A stretch of 64,000 nt of DNA. It comes from SHYR01 sp036013055 (GTDB lineage Bacteria > Chloroflexota > Dehalococcoidia > UBA2979). The stretch lies in assembly GCA_036013055.1 (NCBI GenBank), contig DASCQM010000002.1:186001-250000 (forward strand), written 5' to 3'. Under the pieces are notes generated by a model, which saw nothing but the letters and a program-made list of their open reading frames with translations, ran no database searches and had not been told where the DNA came from. Positions 18,445 to 28,952 of this stretch are shown here, one piece after another. A program made the position numbers and the translations under genes. Numbering within the stretch: position 1 is the first letter of the stretch; each line of letters starts with the position of its first letter.

Positions 18445-18463
18445 CGAGAAGAAATTCTTCTCG
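18445..18463 (+). promoter_or_regulatory. Perfect palindrome upstream of XRE-argH, candidate operator
   Basis: CGAGAAGAA and TTCTTCTCG are exact complements around one central A, giving a 19-bp dyad that ends 15 nt before the GTG start of the XRE-ArgH gene. It is AT-rich compared with its surroundings. XRE/Cro-type dimers bind sites of this size, so autoregulation by the fused domain is a natural hypothesis. No following T-run is present, so a terminator is less likely. Confidence 0.55.
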
Positions 18464-18478
18464 TTTGGAGTCTTCGAC

Positions 18479-20101
18479 GTGACGAACACGCCTGCCGACA
18501 ACCTCGACCTCGCCGTCCGCCGCAAGCGGCTCGGCGTCACGCAGCGACAGGTCGGCGCGGTGCTTGGCGCCGCCGTCTCCGCGATCTCCGACTTCGAAAA
18601 CGGCCACCGCGACACCCTGCCACACGCGAGGGGACGTCGGGAGTACCTCTCAGCTCTCGATGAAGTCTCCGGCGAGACCGGTGGTAGTGATGAGGGCGCA
18701 GCGGGCGCGACTGCGGAACAGAAGCTCTGGGGTGGCCGTTTCGAGGGCGCGACCGACGAACTGGTCGAGGCCTACAACGCGTCGATCGACTTCGACCGCC
18801 GGCTCTACCGCGAGGACATCGAGGGCTCGATCGCGCACGCGAAGATGCTCGCGCAGCAGGAGATCATCGACGCAGAAGACTGCACCGCGATCGTCGAAGG
18901 GCTGCTCGCGATCAGGGATGAGATCGACGCCGGGGAGTTCCGCTTTCGCATCGATCGCGAGGACATCCACCTGAACATCGAGGGCGCGCTCGCGGAACGC
19001 ATCGGCGAAGCCGCCGGGCGGCTACACACTGCACGCTCCCGCAACGACCAGGTCGCGACCGACATGCGGCTCTTCGTGCGCGCTGCGTGCGACGAGGCGG
19101 CTGCGCGGCTGCGCGAGATGCGAGGAGCGCTAGTCGAGCTCGCGGGCGTCGAAGCGTCGACGGTGATGCCGGGCTACACGCACCTCCAGCGCGCGCAGCC
19201 GATCCTGTTCGCGCACCACCTGCTCGCTTACGAGGCGATGTTCGCGCGCGATACGGAGCGCATCACGCAGACCCGCGCGCGTGCCAACGTGCTACCGCTG
19301 GGCGCGGGCGCACTCGCCGGCGTCACCTACCCGATCGACCGCGATTTCGTTGCTCGCGAGCTCGGATTCGACGCCGTCGCGGGCAACTCGCTCGACGCCG
19401 TCTCGGACCGTGACTTCGTCGTCGATTTCCACTCGGCGGCGGCGCTGGCGATGGTCCATCTCTCGCGCATGGCGGAAGAGATCATCCTCTGGTCGACGGC
19501 AGAGTTCGGCTTCGCGAAGCTCGACGACGCATTCTCGACCGGGTCGAGCATCATGCCGCAGAAGAAGAACCCGGACGTGGCGGAACTGGCGCGGGGCAAG
19601 AGCGCGCGCGTGCTGGGGAATCTGGTGCAGGCTCTCACGCTGATCAAAGGGCAACCGCTCGCGTACAACAAGGACATGCAGGAGGACAAGGAATCGCTCT
19701 TCGACACGGTCGACACGCTCTTCATCTCCCTCGCCGTGATGAGCGCGATGCTCCCCACGCTGAAGTTCAACGCCGAACGTGGCGCCGCGATGGCCGTCGC
19801 CGACTTCGCGCTCGCGACCGATGTCGCCGACTACCTTGCGAAGCGCGGCGTCCCCTTCCGCGAGGCGCACGCAGCCGTCGGCGCACTCGTCGCGCAGTGT
19901 GAGCGCGAGGACAAGACCTTCGACGACCTCACGTTCAAGGACTACCGCGAGGCGCACGAGGCGTTCGAGGAGGACGTGTTCGCGATCGGGCTCGACTCCG
20001 CCCTCGCTGCCCGCGCTGCCGAGGGTGGCACCGCCCCGGAGGCGGTCGCCGCGCAACTCGCGTCGGCACGCTCGCGACTCGACAAGGAGCGTGCGCAGTG
20101 A
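18479..20101 (+). CDS. argH: Argininosuccinate lyase with N-terminal XRE-type helix-turn-helix domain
   Basis: A 540-residue protein, about 80 longer than normal ArgH. Residues 8-65 form an XRE-family HTH domain (LAVRRKRLGVTQRQVGAVLG, then SAISDFENGHRDTLP). A Gly/Ala-rich linker (about 66-78) leads to a complete lyase starting KLWGGRFEGATDELVEAYN, with TARSRNDQVATD near 181 and the catalytic loop GSSIMPQKKNPD near 355. The lyase splits argininosuccinate to arginine and fumarate. No in-frame ATG, GTG or TTG lies between the HTH and the lyase N-terminus, so a separate lyase start is unlikely. The GTG start is 15 nt after a perfect palindrome. DNA binding or autoregulation is inference. Confidence 0.93.
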   Translation: MTNTPADNLDLAVRRKRLGVTQRQVGAVLGAAVSAISDFENGHRDTLPHARGRREYLSALDEVSGETGGSDEGAAGATAEQKLWGGRFEGATDELVEAYNASIDFDRRLYREDIEGSIAHAKMLAQQEIIDAEDCTAIVEGLLAIRDEIDAGEFRFRIDREDIHLNIEGALAERIGEAAGRLHTARSRNDQVATDMRLFVRAACDEAAARLREMRGALVELAGVEASTVMPGYTHLQRAQPILFAHHLLAYEAMFARDTERITQTRARANVLPLGAGALAGVTYPIDRDFVARELGFDAVAGNSLDAVSDRDFVVDFHSAAALAMVHLSRMAEEIILWSTAEFGFAKLDDAFSTGSSIMPQKKNPDVAELARGKSARVLGNLVQALTLIKGQPLAYNKDMQEDKESLFDTVDTLFISLAVMSAMLPTLKFNAERGAAMAVADFALATDVADYLAKRGVPFREAHAAVGALVAQCEREDKTFDDLTFKDYREAHEAFEEDVFAIGLDSALAARAAEGGTAPEAVAAQLASARSRLDKERAQ

Positions 20102-20781
20102 GCAGCACCAAGGCGATTCGCGTCGCCCCCTCGATCCTCACGGCGGACTTCGGCCGGCTCGCCGAGGTCGCACAGGCTACCGAAGCGGGCGGTGCCGACC
20201 TCTGGCACCTCGATGTGATGGACGGGCACTACGTCCCGCAACTCACGTTCGGCCCGATGGTCGTAGAGGCGATCCGGCGCGCGACGCAGTTGCCGATCGA
20301 GGTACACATGATGGTCGCGAACCCCGCCGGCCACTTCGCCGCGCTCGCCGCTGCCGGTGCAGAGACCGTGATCTTCCACGTCGAAACCGTCGACGACCCC
20401 GCGGCCACGCTCGCGCTCGCCCGCGACGCCGGCTGTAAGGCGGGGGTCGCGATCAGCCCGCAGATCAGCGTCGAGACGATCGAGCCACTGCTCGACTCGC
20501 TCGATGAGGTCGTCGTGATGCTGATCGTGCCGGGCAAGGGCGGGCAAGAGATGCAGCCCGAGCACCTGGCGAAGGTGCGTCAGCTCCGCGCGCTGGCCGA
20601 CGAGCGAGGGCTCGACCTCACGCTGACCGTCGATGGCGGCGTGAAGGTGCACAACGCGATGCAGTGCGTCGATGCCGGCGCGGACACGCTGGTGGCCGGC
20701 TCCGCCGTGTTCAATAAGACGGAGACGCCGCAGGCAGCGCTGCAGGCGTTGCGAGACGCCCTCGAGAGCGGGTCAGACTAG
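20098..20781 (+). CDS. rpe: Ribulose-phosphate 3-epimerase
   Basis: A 227-residue TIM-barrel enzyme interconverting ribulose 5-phosphate and xylulose 5-phosphate in the pentose phosphate pathway. It shows APSILTADFGRL, the metal site DVMDGHYVPQLTFGP, IEVHMMVANP, the second catalytic Asp in LTVDGGVKVHN, and the phosphate-binding DTLVAGSAVF. The GTG start overlaps the argH stop as GTGA, so translation is coupled to argH. One change from most relatives is QLTFGP in place of NxTFGP. Confidence 0.96.
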   Translation: MSSTKAIRVAPSILTADFGRLAEVAQATEAGGADLWHLDVMDGHYVPQLTFGPMVVEAIRRATQLPIEVHMMVANPAGHFAALAAAGAETVIFHVETVDDPAATLALARDAGCKAGVAISPQISVETIEPLLDSLDEVVVMLIVPGKGGQEMQPEHLAKVRQLRALADERGLDLTLTVDGGVKVHNAMQCVDAGADTLVAGSAVFNKTETPQAALQALRDALESGSD

Positions 20782-20808
20782 CGGCAGGCCAGAGGAGGAG
20801 AGATTCGG

Positions 20809-21027
20809 CTAGACCCGAATCTTCATGGTGGTGCGGAGGCAGCGCGTGCAGATGTTGATGCGCTTCCACTTGCCGTCGATCATCATGCGCTTCTTGTGCA
20901 CATTCGGCTTGAACATGCGGCTTGTGCGCGGCGCCTTGCGCACCCACGCGGACCCGCGGCCCTGGTGACGGATGTTGCGACCAAAGACTGTCCGCTTGTC
21001 GCAGACATCGCACTTCCCGGAAGCCAT
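20809..21027 (-). CDS. rpmB: 50S ribosomal protein L28
   Basis: A 72-residue basic ribosomal protein with the L28 pattern: MASGKCDVCDKRTVFGRNIRH at the start, FKPNVHKKRM in the middle and INICTRCLRTTMKIRV at the end. Cys6, Cys9, Cys60 and Cys63 make a zinc-ribbon, so this is the zinc-binding (C+) form. It is monocistronic, convergent with rpe, and divergent from the fakA gene across about 96 nt. Confidence 0.97.
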   Translation of the reverse strand: MASGKCDVCDKRTVFGRNIRHQGRGSAWVRKAPRTSRMFKPNVHKKRMMIDGKWKRINICTRCLRTTMKIRV

Positions 21028-21123
21028 CGCCGCCGCCTTACGTTCGATTCGTCATGTAGAGTACGTGTGTACGAAGGCTAGCACCGGGCGCGCTCAAGCG
21101 TCTATCGCCCAGCGGTGGTTTCC

Positions 21124-22731
21124 ATGACGACAGCAGGGCCCGGGTCGCTCACAGCCTCCGCCCTGCACGAGATACTGCGCACCGCCGAGCGCTGGCTTGA
21201 GCTCCATCGCGAGCCGATCAACGCGATCAACGTCTACCCCGTCCCCGATGGCGACACCGGCACGAACATGGTACTGACGCTGCGCGCCGCACTCGATGCC
21301 GGCGACAACGTCGACGGTGCTGCGGGTACCTACATGCAGGCGATCGCGCGCGCCGCGCTACTCGGCGCGCGGGGCAACAGCGGCGTGATCCTCTCGCAGA
21401 TCGTTCGCGGCGTGTCGGACGCCGTCGGCGACGCTGACGTGATCGACGGGCCACTGCTCCAGACAGCCCTCACCGCCGGAGCGCAGGCCGCCTACGGAGC
21501 CGTCACCGAACCGGTCGAGGGCACGATGCTCACCGTGATCCGTGAGGCCGCCGAAGCTGCGGCAAGTGGGGCCGGCGACAGCAACCTGGTGAACATCATC
21601 AGTGCTGCGGCCAGCGAGGCGGAGGCGAGCGTGGAACGCACCCCCTCCCTGCTGCCGACGCTGGCCGAGGCGGGCGTCGTCGATTCGGGCGGGCTCGGCG
21701 TCGCGGTACTACTGGCCGGGATCAGCTACGCCGTGAGAGGCGAGTCGCTGCCGGAGCCGAAGCAGTACACAGCCGCCGACGTCGATATGACCGGGGTCGA
21801 GCACGAGGGCCACGGCTACTGCGCGGAGTTCGTCGTGGTCGGCGCTCAGCTCGACCGTGGTGCGCTGCATGCGGCGCTCGATGCGGTCGGCGGCGAATCG
21901 CTGCTGGTGGTCGGGTACGACGACGCGCTGCACGTTCACGTTCACGTGGACGACCCCGGACCGACGCTCTCCGTCGGAGCGGCCGCCGGCTCACTGCAGT
22001 CGGTGAAGATCGACGACATGCAGTCGCAGCACGACCAGTGGTCGAGCGCGGAACAACCGCAGGACGCCGCCGATCTGCCGTCGATCGGCCTGCTCGCCGT
22101 GACGCAGGGCGACGGCATCGCCGCAGCCTTCCGCGAGCTGGGCGCGACCGCGATCGTCGACGGCGGCCCGACATCGAATCCGAGTGCCGGCGAACTGCTG
22201 GCTGCGGCCAGACAAGCCGGGCGCGATCACGTGATCGTGCTACCGAACGACGCGAACGTGATCATGGCTGCCGAACAGGCTGCCGCCGAGGCTCCCGATC
22301 TGATCACCGTGATCCCGACCCGCTCCGTCGCCGGAGGCTTCGGTGCCGCCTTCGCGTACGAGCCCGAGGGCGAGCGGGATGCGGTCGCCGCTGCGATGAG
22401 CGACGCGATCGAGGGCGTCAGTTGTGTCGAGGTCACGCACTCCGTCCGCGACACGAGCGTGAACGGCATCCAGATCGCGAGAGGAGACGCGATCGCGATC
22501 GTCGAGGGCACACTCGTCGCCCGCGCCGAGTCGCTGGAAGAGGCGTTGATGGACGGGCTCAGTCGCGTCGCTGGTGACGCTGAGCTGGCCACCGTCTACC
22601 TCGGCAGCGACGCCCCGGCCGACGCACGCGACCGCGTCGCAATGCTGATCAGCGAGACGTATGACGAGATCGAGATCGAGATCGTGCACGGAGGGCAGCC
22701 CCATTACCCCTACATTTTGGGCGTCGAGTAG
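21124..22731 (+). CDS. fakA: DAK2/DegV domain kinase, FakA-like fatty-acid kinase subunit
   Basis: A 535-residue protein with an N-terminal Dha-kinase L (DAK2) domain containing NAINVYPVPDGDTGTNM near 39-55 and ARGNSGVILSQIVRG near 87, which bind Mg-ATP. A middle region follows, then a C-terminal domain with LPNDANVIMAAEQAA and TRSVAGGFGAAFAY. This is the FakA/YloV arrangement. FakA phosphorylates fatty acids presented by a DegV-family FakB, and the next gene is just that, 9 nt away. ATG at 21124 is chosen; an in-frame GTG lies at 21115. Confidence 0.9.
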   Translation: MTTAGPGSLTASALHEILRTAERWLELHREPINAINVYPVPDGDTGTNMVLTLRAALDAGDNVDGAAGTYMQAIARAALLGARGNSGVILSQIVRGVSDAVGDADVIDGPLLQTALTAGAQAAYGAVTEPVEGTMLTVIREAAEAAASGAGDSNLVNIISAAASEAEASVERTPSLLPTLAEAGVVDSGGLGVAVLLAGISYAVRGESLPEPKQYTAADVDMTGVEHEGHGYCAEFVVVGAQLDRGALHAALDAVGGESLLVVGYDDALHVHVHVDDPGPTLSVGAAAGSLQSVKIDDMQSQHDQWSSAEQPQDAADLPSIGLLAVTQGDGIAAAFRELGATAIVDGGPTSNPSAGELLAAARQAGRDHVIVLPNDANVIMAAEQAAAEAPDLITVIPTRSVAGGFGAAFAYEPEGERDAVAAAMSDAIEGVSCVEVTHSVRDTSVNGIQIARGDAIAIVEGTLVARAESLEEALMDGLSRVAGDAELATVYLGSDAPADARDRVAMLISETYDEIEIEIVHGGQPHYPYILGVE

Positions 22732-22734
22732 ACT
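22729..22734 (+). promoter_or_regulatory. Candidate -10 element placed for a leaderless degV mRNA
   Basis: TAGACT overlaps the stop codon of the upstream gene and ends 6 nt before the degV ATG, the same spacing seen before nth. No ribosome site is visible. It could provide an internal, leaderless transcript. Confidence 0.3.
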
Positions 22735-22740
22735 CCTCGC

Positions 22741-23585
<845 letters not shown>

Positions 23586-23589
<4 letters not shown>

Positions 23590-26108
23590 GTGCCGACCTC
23601 GGCCAGCTCAAGGCGGTTCTCCAGCAGGAGCTGGAGGCCGGGTGCAACGACGCCGCATTCGAGGGCGGGCTCGACGACCTACTGCGGCAGCAGGCGCGCG
23701 GCGAGCAGCCCCGATCCGCGCTGCTGCGCATGATCGCCGCGCTCCCGCCGCACGGCTACCGGGCGCTGGACGTCAGCGAGCGCCGCAAGTGGGCGCGTCG
23801 CGCGATGGCGACGATCGCGCTCGAAGAGTCGTCCGGCGCGAAGCCCAATGGTGGGAAGGCCAGCAGCGGAAAGGGCACCAGCCGACGTCGGAAGGCTGCG
23901 CCGCGCAAAGCCCCGGTCACGGCGAAGCCCCGCGCCACCGCTGCAGCGGCGAGTTCGACGACGAAGATCCCGCCGGGCGCCGCAGCCCTCGATGTCCCGC
24001 TGCGGCAGGCGCGCACCGGGCTGCGCGGCGCGACGTTCGACCGGCTGGAGAAGCTGGGGCTCTTCACCGTCGGCGATGTGATCCGCAACTACCCACGTCG
24101 CCACCACGACTTCTCGCTGACGGTTCCAATCAGCGAGCTGCGCGAGGGCGTTGAGCAGACGATCCGGGGCACGATCGACCGCTCCCGAGAGATTCGCATG
24201 GGGCGCGGCGGTCGCATGCGCTCAACGGAGGTGCAGATCTCCGACGCGTCGGGGGCGAGCATCCGCATCCTCTGGTTCAATCAGCCGTACCTCGCGCGGT
24301 CGATGCGCGAGGGCGCGGAGATCGCGGTCGCGGGGCTAGTTCGTGCGTATCGCGGAAAGGCGTCATTTCAGAACCCGGAGTTCGAGATCCTCACCGACGA
24401 GGCGGGGCAGCGGCACACCGGGCGCATCGTGCCGGTCTATCGGCTGACCGAGAAGCTGCCGCAGCGCACCGTGCGCGAGTTGACGTCGAAGTTGCTCGAT
24501 GACTTCGCCGACCGCCTGCTCGAACCACTGCCGGAGCAATTGCGCGCCCGCCACAAGCTGATGGACGTGGTCGAAGCTACGCGCCAGTTCCACTACCCGG
24601 ACGACGAACACACGCTGCGCGAGGCGCGACGGCGGCTGGCCTTCGACGAGCTGCTCGCGATCCAGCTCGGCGTCGTGCGTCGCAAGCGCGACTGGCAGCA
24701 AGACGGCGACGCGCCCGCCATCGATGAGCGCAGCACCGCCGACGAGTTCCTCGCCACGCTGCCCTTCGAGCTCACGGGCGCGCAGCGGCGCGCGCTCGAC
24801 GACGTGCAGAACGACATCTCGACGACCGTACCGATGTCGCGCTTGATGGAAGGCGATGTCGGCTCCGGCAAGACGGTCGTGGCGCTGGCCGCGATGCTCT
24901 CCGCCGTCGCGGCCGGACGTCAGGCGGTGCTGATGGCGCCAACGGAGGTGCTGGCAGAGCAGCACTTCCGCACGATCTGCACGATCCTCACCGGCGACCC
25001 GGAGCCACCGCTGCACGGCATGGTGCCGGTGCCCTACCTGCCGCTGCCGTTGCGCATCGTGATGCTCACCGGTTCAACGCGCGCGAAGGAACGACGCGCC
25101 GCGATCGAGGCGATCGCCCACGGCGGCGCGCACCTGATCGTCGGCACGCACGCCCTGATCGAAGATGCGATCGAATACCAGCGGCTCGGCCTCGCCGTCG
25201 TCGACGAGCAGCATCGCTTCGGCGTGATGCAGCGCTCCGCGTTGCGCGGCAAGAGCGTCGATGGCAGCCCGCACCTGCTGGTGATGACGGCGACGCCGAT
25301 CCCGCGCTCGCTCGCGCTCACCGTGTATGGCGACCTCGACCTCACGGTGATCGATGAGATGCCACCGGGCCGCACACCGATCACCACGCACTGGCTGCCG
25401 CCCGACCAACGCGACGCGGCGTTCGAGACGCTGCGCGAGGAGGTCGACGCCGGGCGGCAGGCCTTCGTGATCTGCCCGCTCGTCGAGGGCTCGGACGCCG
25501 TGCTCTCTCGCGCCGCGACGGAGGAGTTCGAGCGCTTGCGCACGGAGCAGTACCCCGACCTCGCGGATCGCATCGAGCTACTGCACGGGCGTATGTCGGG
25601 GCGGGCCAAGGACGCCGCGATGCAGCGCTTCGCCTCGGGAGAGGCTGCGATCCTCGTCTCCACCGCTGTCGTCGAGGTGGGTATCGATGTGCCGAACGCG
25701 ACGGTGATGCTGATCGAGGGCGCCGATCGCTTCGGCCTCGCGCAGTTGCACCAGTTCCGCGGCCGCGTCGGACGGGGCGAGCATGCGTCGATCTGCTTCC
25801 TGCTCGCGGATGACCCGGGCCCGGAGGCGGAAGAGCGGCTCTCGACGGTCGAGCGCACGAGCGACGGCTTCGCGCTGGCGCAGGCCGACCTCGAACTGCG
25901 CGGCGCGGGCGAGCTCTTCGGCACGCGTCAGTCGGGCGTACCGACGCTGCGCATCGCCTCGCTGCTCGACGCGAAGATGATCGAAACGACGCGCCGCGAA
26001 GCCGAGGAACTGCTGGAGGCGGACCCGGAACTTGCCGCCATCGAACACCGCGAGCTACGCGCCCAGGTGATCCGCATCGCCGAGCTGGTCGTCGACGAGC
26101 AGCACTGA
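23586..26108 (+). CDS. recG: ATP-dependent DNA helicase RecG
   Basis: An 840-residue superfamily 2 helicase that remodels stalled replication forks and Holliday junctions. An N-terminal helical region and an Ala/Lys-rich linker (about 80-130) are longer than in Escherichia coli RecG. Next come the wedge OB-fold (from LRQARTGLRGATFDRLEKLG), the Walker A GDVGSGKTVVALAAM near 422, the DExH box VVDEQHRFGVMQR near 540, and motif VI QFRGRVGRG near 725. The C-terminal RecG motif includes ELRGAGELFGTRQSGVP. GTG start overlaps the degV stop. Confidence 0.97.
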
Positions 26109-26131
26109 TGCCGCCTCAGCCGACTCCGCGC

Positions 26132-26137
26132 TACACT
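26132..26137 (+). promoter_or_regulatory. Candidate -10 element upstream of argS
   Basis: TACACT lies 41 nt before the argS GTG in the 70-nt gap after recG. No matching -35 is evident; the call rests on the -10-like hexamer alone. Confidence 0.25.
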
Positions 26138-26178
26138 GACTCTTCCGACGGCTGACGAGACCGAGTGACGGAACTGAC

Positions 26179-27840
26179 GTGATCCGCGACGACATCACCT
26201 CGCTGGTTGAACAGGCGCTCGCTGCCGCGCAAGCGGCCGGCGATCTGCCCGAGTTCGCCGCGCCCGAGGTCGAGCTGGAACACCCTCAGCGCCCCGAGCA
26301 CGGCGACTTCTCCGCCAACCTGCCGCTGCGCATCCAGGGGCTCGCCCGCATGAAGGCGGTCGAGGTCGCCGAGGTGCTGCGCGGTCACGTCCCCTCGCAC
26401 GACGCGGTCACCGAGATTCAGGTCGCGCCGCCGGGCTTCCTCAACTTCTATCTCGACCCGCACTGGCTTGCAGCCCGCGCTCCGGAGATCGCCACTGATT
26501 CCGACTACGGCGCGAGCGACCTCGGCGGTGGCGCGAAGGTGCAGATCGAGTACCTCTCCGCCAACCCGACCGGCCCGGTGCACATCGCGAACGCGCGCGG
26601 TGGCGTGATCGGCTCCACGCTCGCCAACGTCCTGCGCACCGCAGGCTTTGCCGTCGAGGAGGAGTACTACGTCAACGACGCCGGCACCCAGATCGCCATC
26701 TTCGGTCGCACGCTCTACGCGCGGTACCAGCAGCTCTTCGGCCGCGAGGTCGAGATTCCGGAGAACGGCTACCCCGGCGAGTACATGATCGAGGTCGCCC
26801 AAGCGATCAAGGACGAGGTCGGCGAGCAGTTCCTCGGGCCGGAAGGCCAGGACGCGGACCCGGCGCTCGGCGAGGCCGGCATCCAGGCGATGATCGGCCA
26901 GATCCGCAAGGATCTGACGCTGATCGGCGTCGACTACGACTCCTGGTTCTCGGAGCGCGAGTTGCAGGTCGAGGGCGGCCCATATGACCGCGTGCTCGCC
27001 GATCTGCGCGAGCAGGGGCACATCGTCGAACGTGACGGCGCCGTCTGGTTCGCGTCCTCGCAGCTCGGCGAGTCGAAGGACAACGTGATCATCCGCTCGG
27101 ATGGCGCGCCCACGTACTTCGCGACCGACATCGCGTACCACTACGAGAAGATCGCGACGCGCGGCTTCGACCGCGTGATCGACATCTGGGGCGCGGATCA
27201 CCAGGGCCACGTCTCGCGGCTGAAGTCGGCGATCGACGCCCTCGGCGAGGACTCGTCGAAGCTCGAGGTGCTGCTCTACCAGCTCGTCTCGCTGCGGCGC
27301 GGCGACGAGGTAGTGCCGCTCTCCAAACGCGCCGGTGAGATCGTGACGCTGCGCGAGGTCGTCGAAGAGGTCGGCTCGGACGCGACCCGCTTCTTCTTCC
27401 TCGCCACCTCGCCGAACTCCGCGATCGACTTCGACCTTGAGCTGGCGCAGACGCAGTCCGATGAGAACCCCGTCTACTACGTGCAGTACGCGCACGCGCG
27501 GATCGCCAGCGTGCTGGCCAAGGCCGCCGAGGAAGGGCTCTCCTCCGAGGGTGCCGACGCCTCGCTGTTGCAGCACGAGGCGGAGCAGACGCTGCTGCGC
27601 AAGCTGATGCTGCTGCCGGAGGTGATGCAGCAGGTCGCCGAGACGCTGGAGCCGCAACCCCTGCCCCACTACTCGACGGAGTTGGCCGCCGCGTTCCACG
27701 TCTTCTACACGCAGTGCCGCGTGATCGACGAGGACGACGAGGCGCTCAGCCGCGCTCGACTGCTGTTGATGGAAGCGACCCAGGTCGTGCTCGCTCGCGC
27801 GCTCGGCCTGATGGGCCTCAGCGCCCCGGATCAGATGTAG
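26179..27840 (+). CDS. argS: Arginyl-tRNA synthetase
   Basis: A 553-residue class Ia synthetase. The N-terminal Arg-tRNA domain is followed by the HIGH-type motif in YLSANPTGPVHIANARGG near 129-146 (HIAN here). YVNDAGTQIAIFGRTLYARY near 163 and DRVIDIWGADHQGHVSRLKSA near 331 follow, along with a KMSKS-like VPLSKRAGEIVTL near 378. The C-terminal DALR anticodon-binding domain starts near VYYVQYAHARIASVL. GTG start. The next gene is trpS, 6 nt after the stop, so the two synthetases form an operon. Confidence 0.96.
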   Translation: MIRDDITSLVEQALAAAQAAGDLPEFAAPEVELEHPQRPEHGDFSANLPLRIQGLARMKAVEVAEVLRGHVPSHDAVTEIQVAPPGFLNFYLDPHWLAARAPEIATDSDYGASDLGGGAKVQIEYLSANPTGPVHIANARGGVIGSTLANVLRTAGFAVEEEYYVNDAGTQIAIFGRTLYARYQQLFGREVEIPENGYPGEYMIEVAQAIKDEVGEQFLGPEGQDADPALGEAGIQAMIGQIRKDLTLIGVDYDSWFSERELQVEGGPYDRVLADLREQGHIVERDGAVWFASSQLGESKDNVIIRSDGAPTYFATDIAYHYEKIATRGFDRVIDIWGADHQGHVSRLKSAIDALGEDSSKLEVLLYQLVSLRRGDEVVPLSKRAGEIVTLREVVEEVGSDATRFFFLATSPNSAIDFDLELAQTQSDENPVYYVQYAHARIASVLAKAAEEGLSSEGADASLLQHEAEQTLLRKLMLLPEVMQQVAETLEPQPLPHYSTELAAAFHVFYTQCRVIDEDDEALSRARLLLMEATQVVLARALGLMGLSAPDQM

Positions 27841-27846
27841 CTGGTG

Positions 27847-28854
27847 ATGGCGGAACGTCCTCGCATCCTCACGGGCGTCCGCCCCACGGGCTCACTGCAC
27901 CTCGGTCACTACGCTGGCGCGCTGGAGCAGTGGATCGCGTTCCAGGAAGAGTTTGAATCGTTCTGGCTGATCGCCGACTACCAGGTCTCTGACTACGCCG
28001 ATGACCTCGACCGCGTCCGTGACTCGGTCTTCGAGGTCGCCCTCGACTGGCTCGCCGTCGGACTCGATCCCGACAAGGGCCATTACGTGATCGAGAGCCT
28101 CGTCCCGCAGCACGCGGAGCTGACCACGTGGCTGAGCTGGTTCATCGGCATGGGGCGCCTGCAGCGCAATCCGACGCTGAAGGCCGAGATGGACGATGTC
28201 GAAGCGAAGATGGACTCCGTCCCCGTCGCCTTCTTCAACTACCCGGTGATGCAGGTCGCCAACATCCTGATGCCGAAGGCGCACGCCGTGCCGGTCGGCG
28301 ATGACCAGCTCCCGCACGTCGAGATGACCCGCGAGGTGGCGCGCCGCTTCAACAAGCGATTTGGCGAGACCTTCCCGGTTCCGAAGGGGATCACCGGCGA
28401 TGTGCCCCGCCTCGTCGGACTCGATGGCGACGCAAAGATGAGCAAGTCGCGTGAGAACGCGATCGATCTCAAGGACGACGCTGAGACGGTGATGCTGAAG
28501 GTGCGCGGGATGTTTACCGACCCCACACGGCTGCGGGCGACCGACCCGGGCCACGTCGAGGGCAACCCCGTCTTCATGTACCACGACGCCTTCAACCCCA
28601 ACACCGACGAGGTGCAGGACCTGAAGGACCGCTACGTGAAGGGGACGGTCGGCGATGTCGAGGTGAAGGAGAAGCTCACGATCGCGCTCAACAACCTGCT
28701 CGACCCGATCCGCGAGCGCCGGGCAGCGTTCGCCGCCCGCCCCGACTACGTCCGCGAGGTACTGGAGCAGGGCAGCGCGCACGCCCGCGAGGTCGCCGAC
28801 GGCACGATGGCCGACGTGCGCGAGGCGCTGAAGCTCAACTACCTCGACAAGTAG
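27847..28854 (+). CDS. trpS: Tryptophanyl-tRNA synthetase
   Basis: A 335-residue class Ic synthetase. It starts RPRILTGVRPTGSLHLGHYAGAL with the HIGH motif HLGH at 18-21. It has VPVGDDQLPHVEMTREVARRFN near 147 and KMSKS as DAKMSKSRENAIDL near 196, then a C-terminal helical domain. An in-frame GTG at 27844 is an equally possible start. Neither has a strong ribosome site, consistent with translation coupled to argS. A strong hairpin follows. Confidence 0.96.
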   Translation: MAERPRILTGVRPTGSLHLGHYAGALEQWIAFQEEFESFWLIADYQVSDYADDLDRVRDSVFEVALDWLAVGLDPDKGHYVIESLVPQHAELTTWLSWFIGMGRLQRNPTLKAEMDDVEAKMDSVPVAFFNYPVMQVANILMPKAHAVPVGDDQLPHVEMTREVARRFNKRFGETFPVPKGITGDVPRLVGLDGDAKMSKSRENAIDLKDDAETVMLKVRGMFTDPTRLRATDPGHVEGNPVFMYHDAFNPNTDEVQDLKDRYVKGTVGDVEVKEKLTIALNNLLDPIRERRAAFAARPDYVREVLEQGSAHAREVADGTMADVREALKLNYLDK

Positions 28855-28904
28855 CGCGCCAGACGACGAGTCTGGTCACGCATTCCTCGCGAGAGCACCG
28901 AACG

Positions 28905-28931
28905 AAGAAGCCGCCCGATGGGCGGCTTCTT
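28905..28931. terminator. Bidirectional hairpin terminator between trpS and citrate synthase
   Basis: AAGAAGCCGCCC (28905-28916) and its exact complement (28920-28931) form a 12-bp stem with a 3-nt GAT loop. The stem ends in A/T pairs on both sides, so it can serve both convergent genes. Confidence 0.85.
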
Positions 28932-28952
28932 GGGTGAACGAGCGGCTGAGTT

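Noticed and set aside
21064..21075. Short near-palindrome GTGTGTAC/GTACGTGT between rpmB and fakA
   Set aside because: Arms of only four to five bases; expected by chance.
26131..27699. 522-codon minus-strand frame opposite argS
   Set aside because: Shadow of argS; low-complexity Arg/Leu/Asp composition and no recognisable domain.
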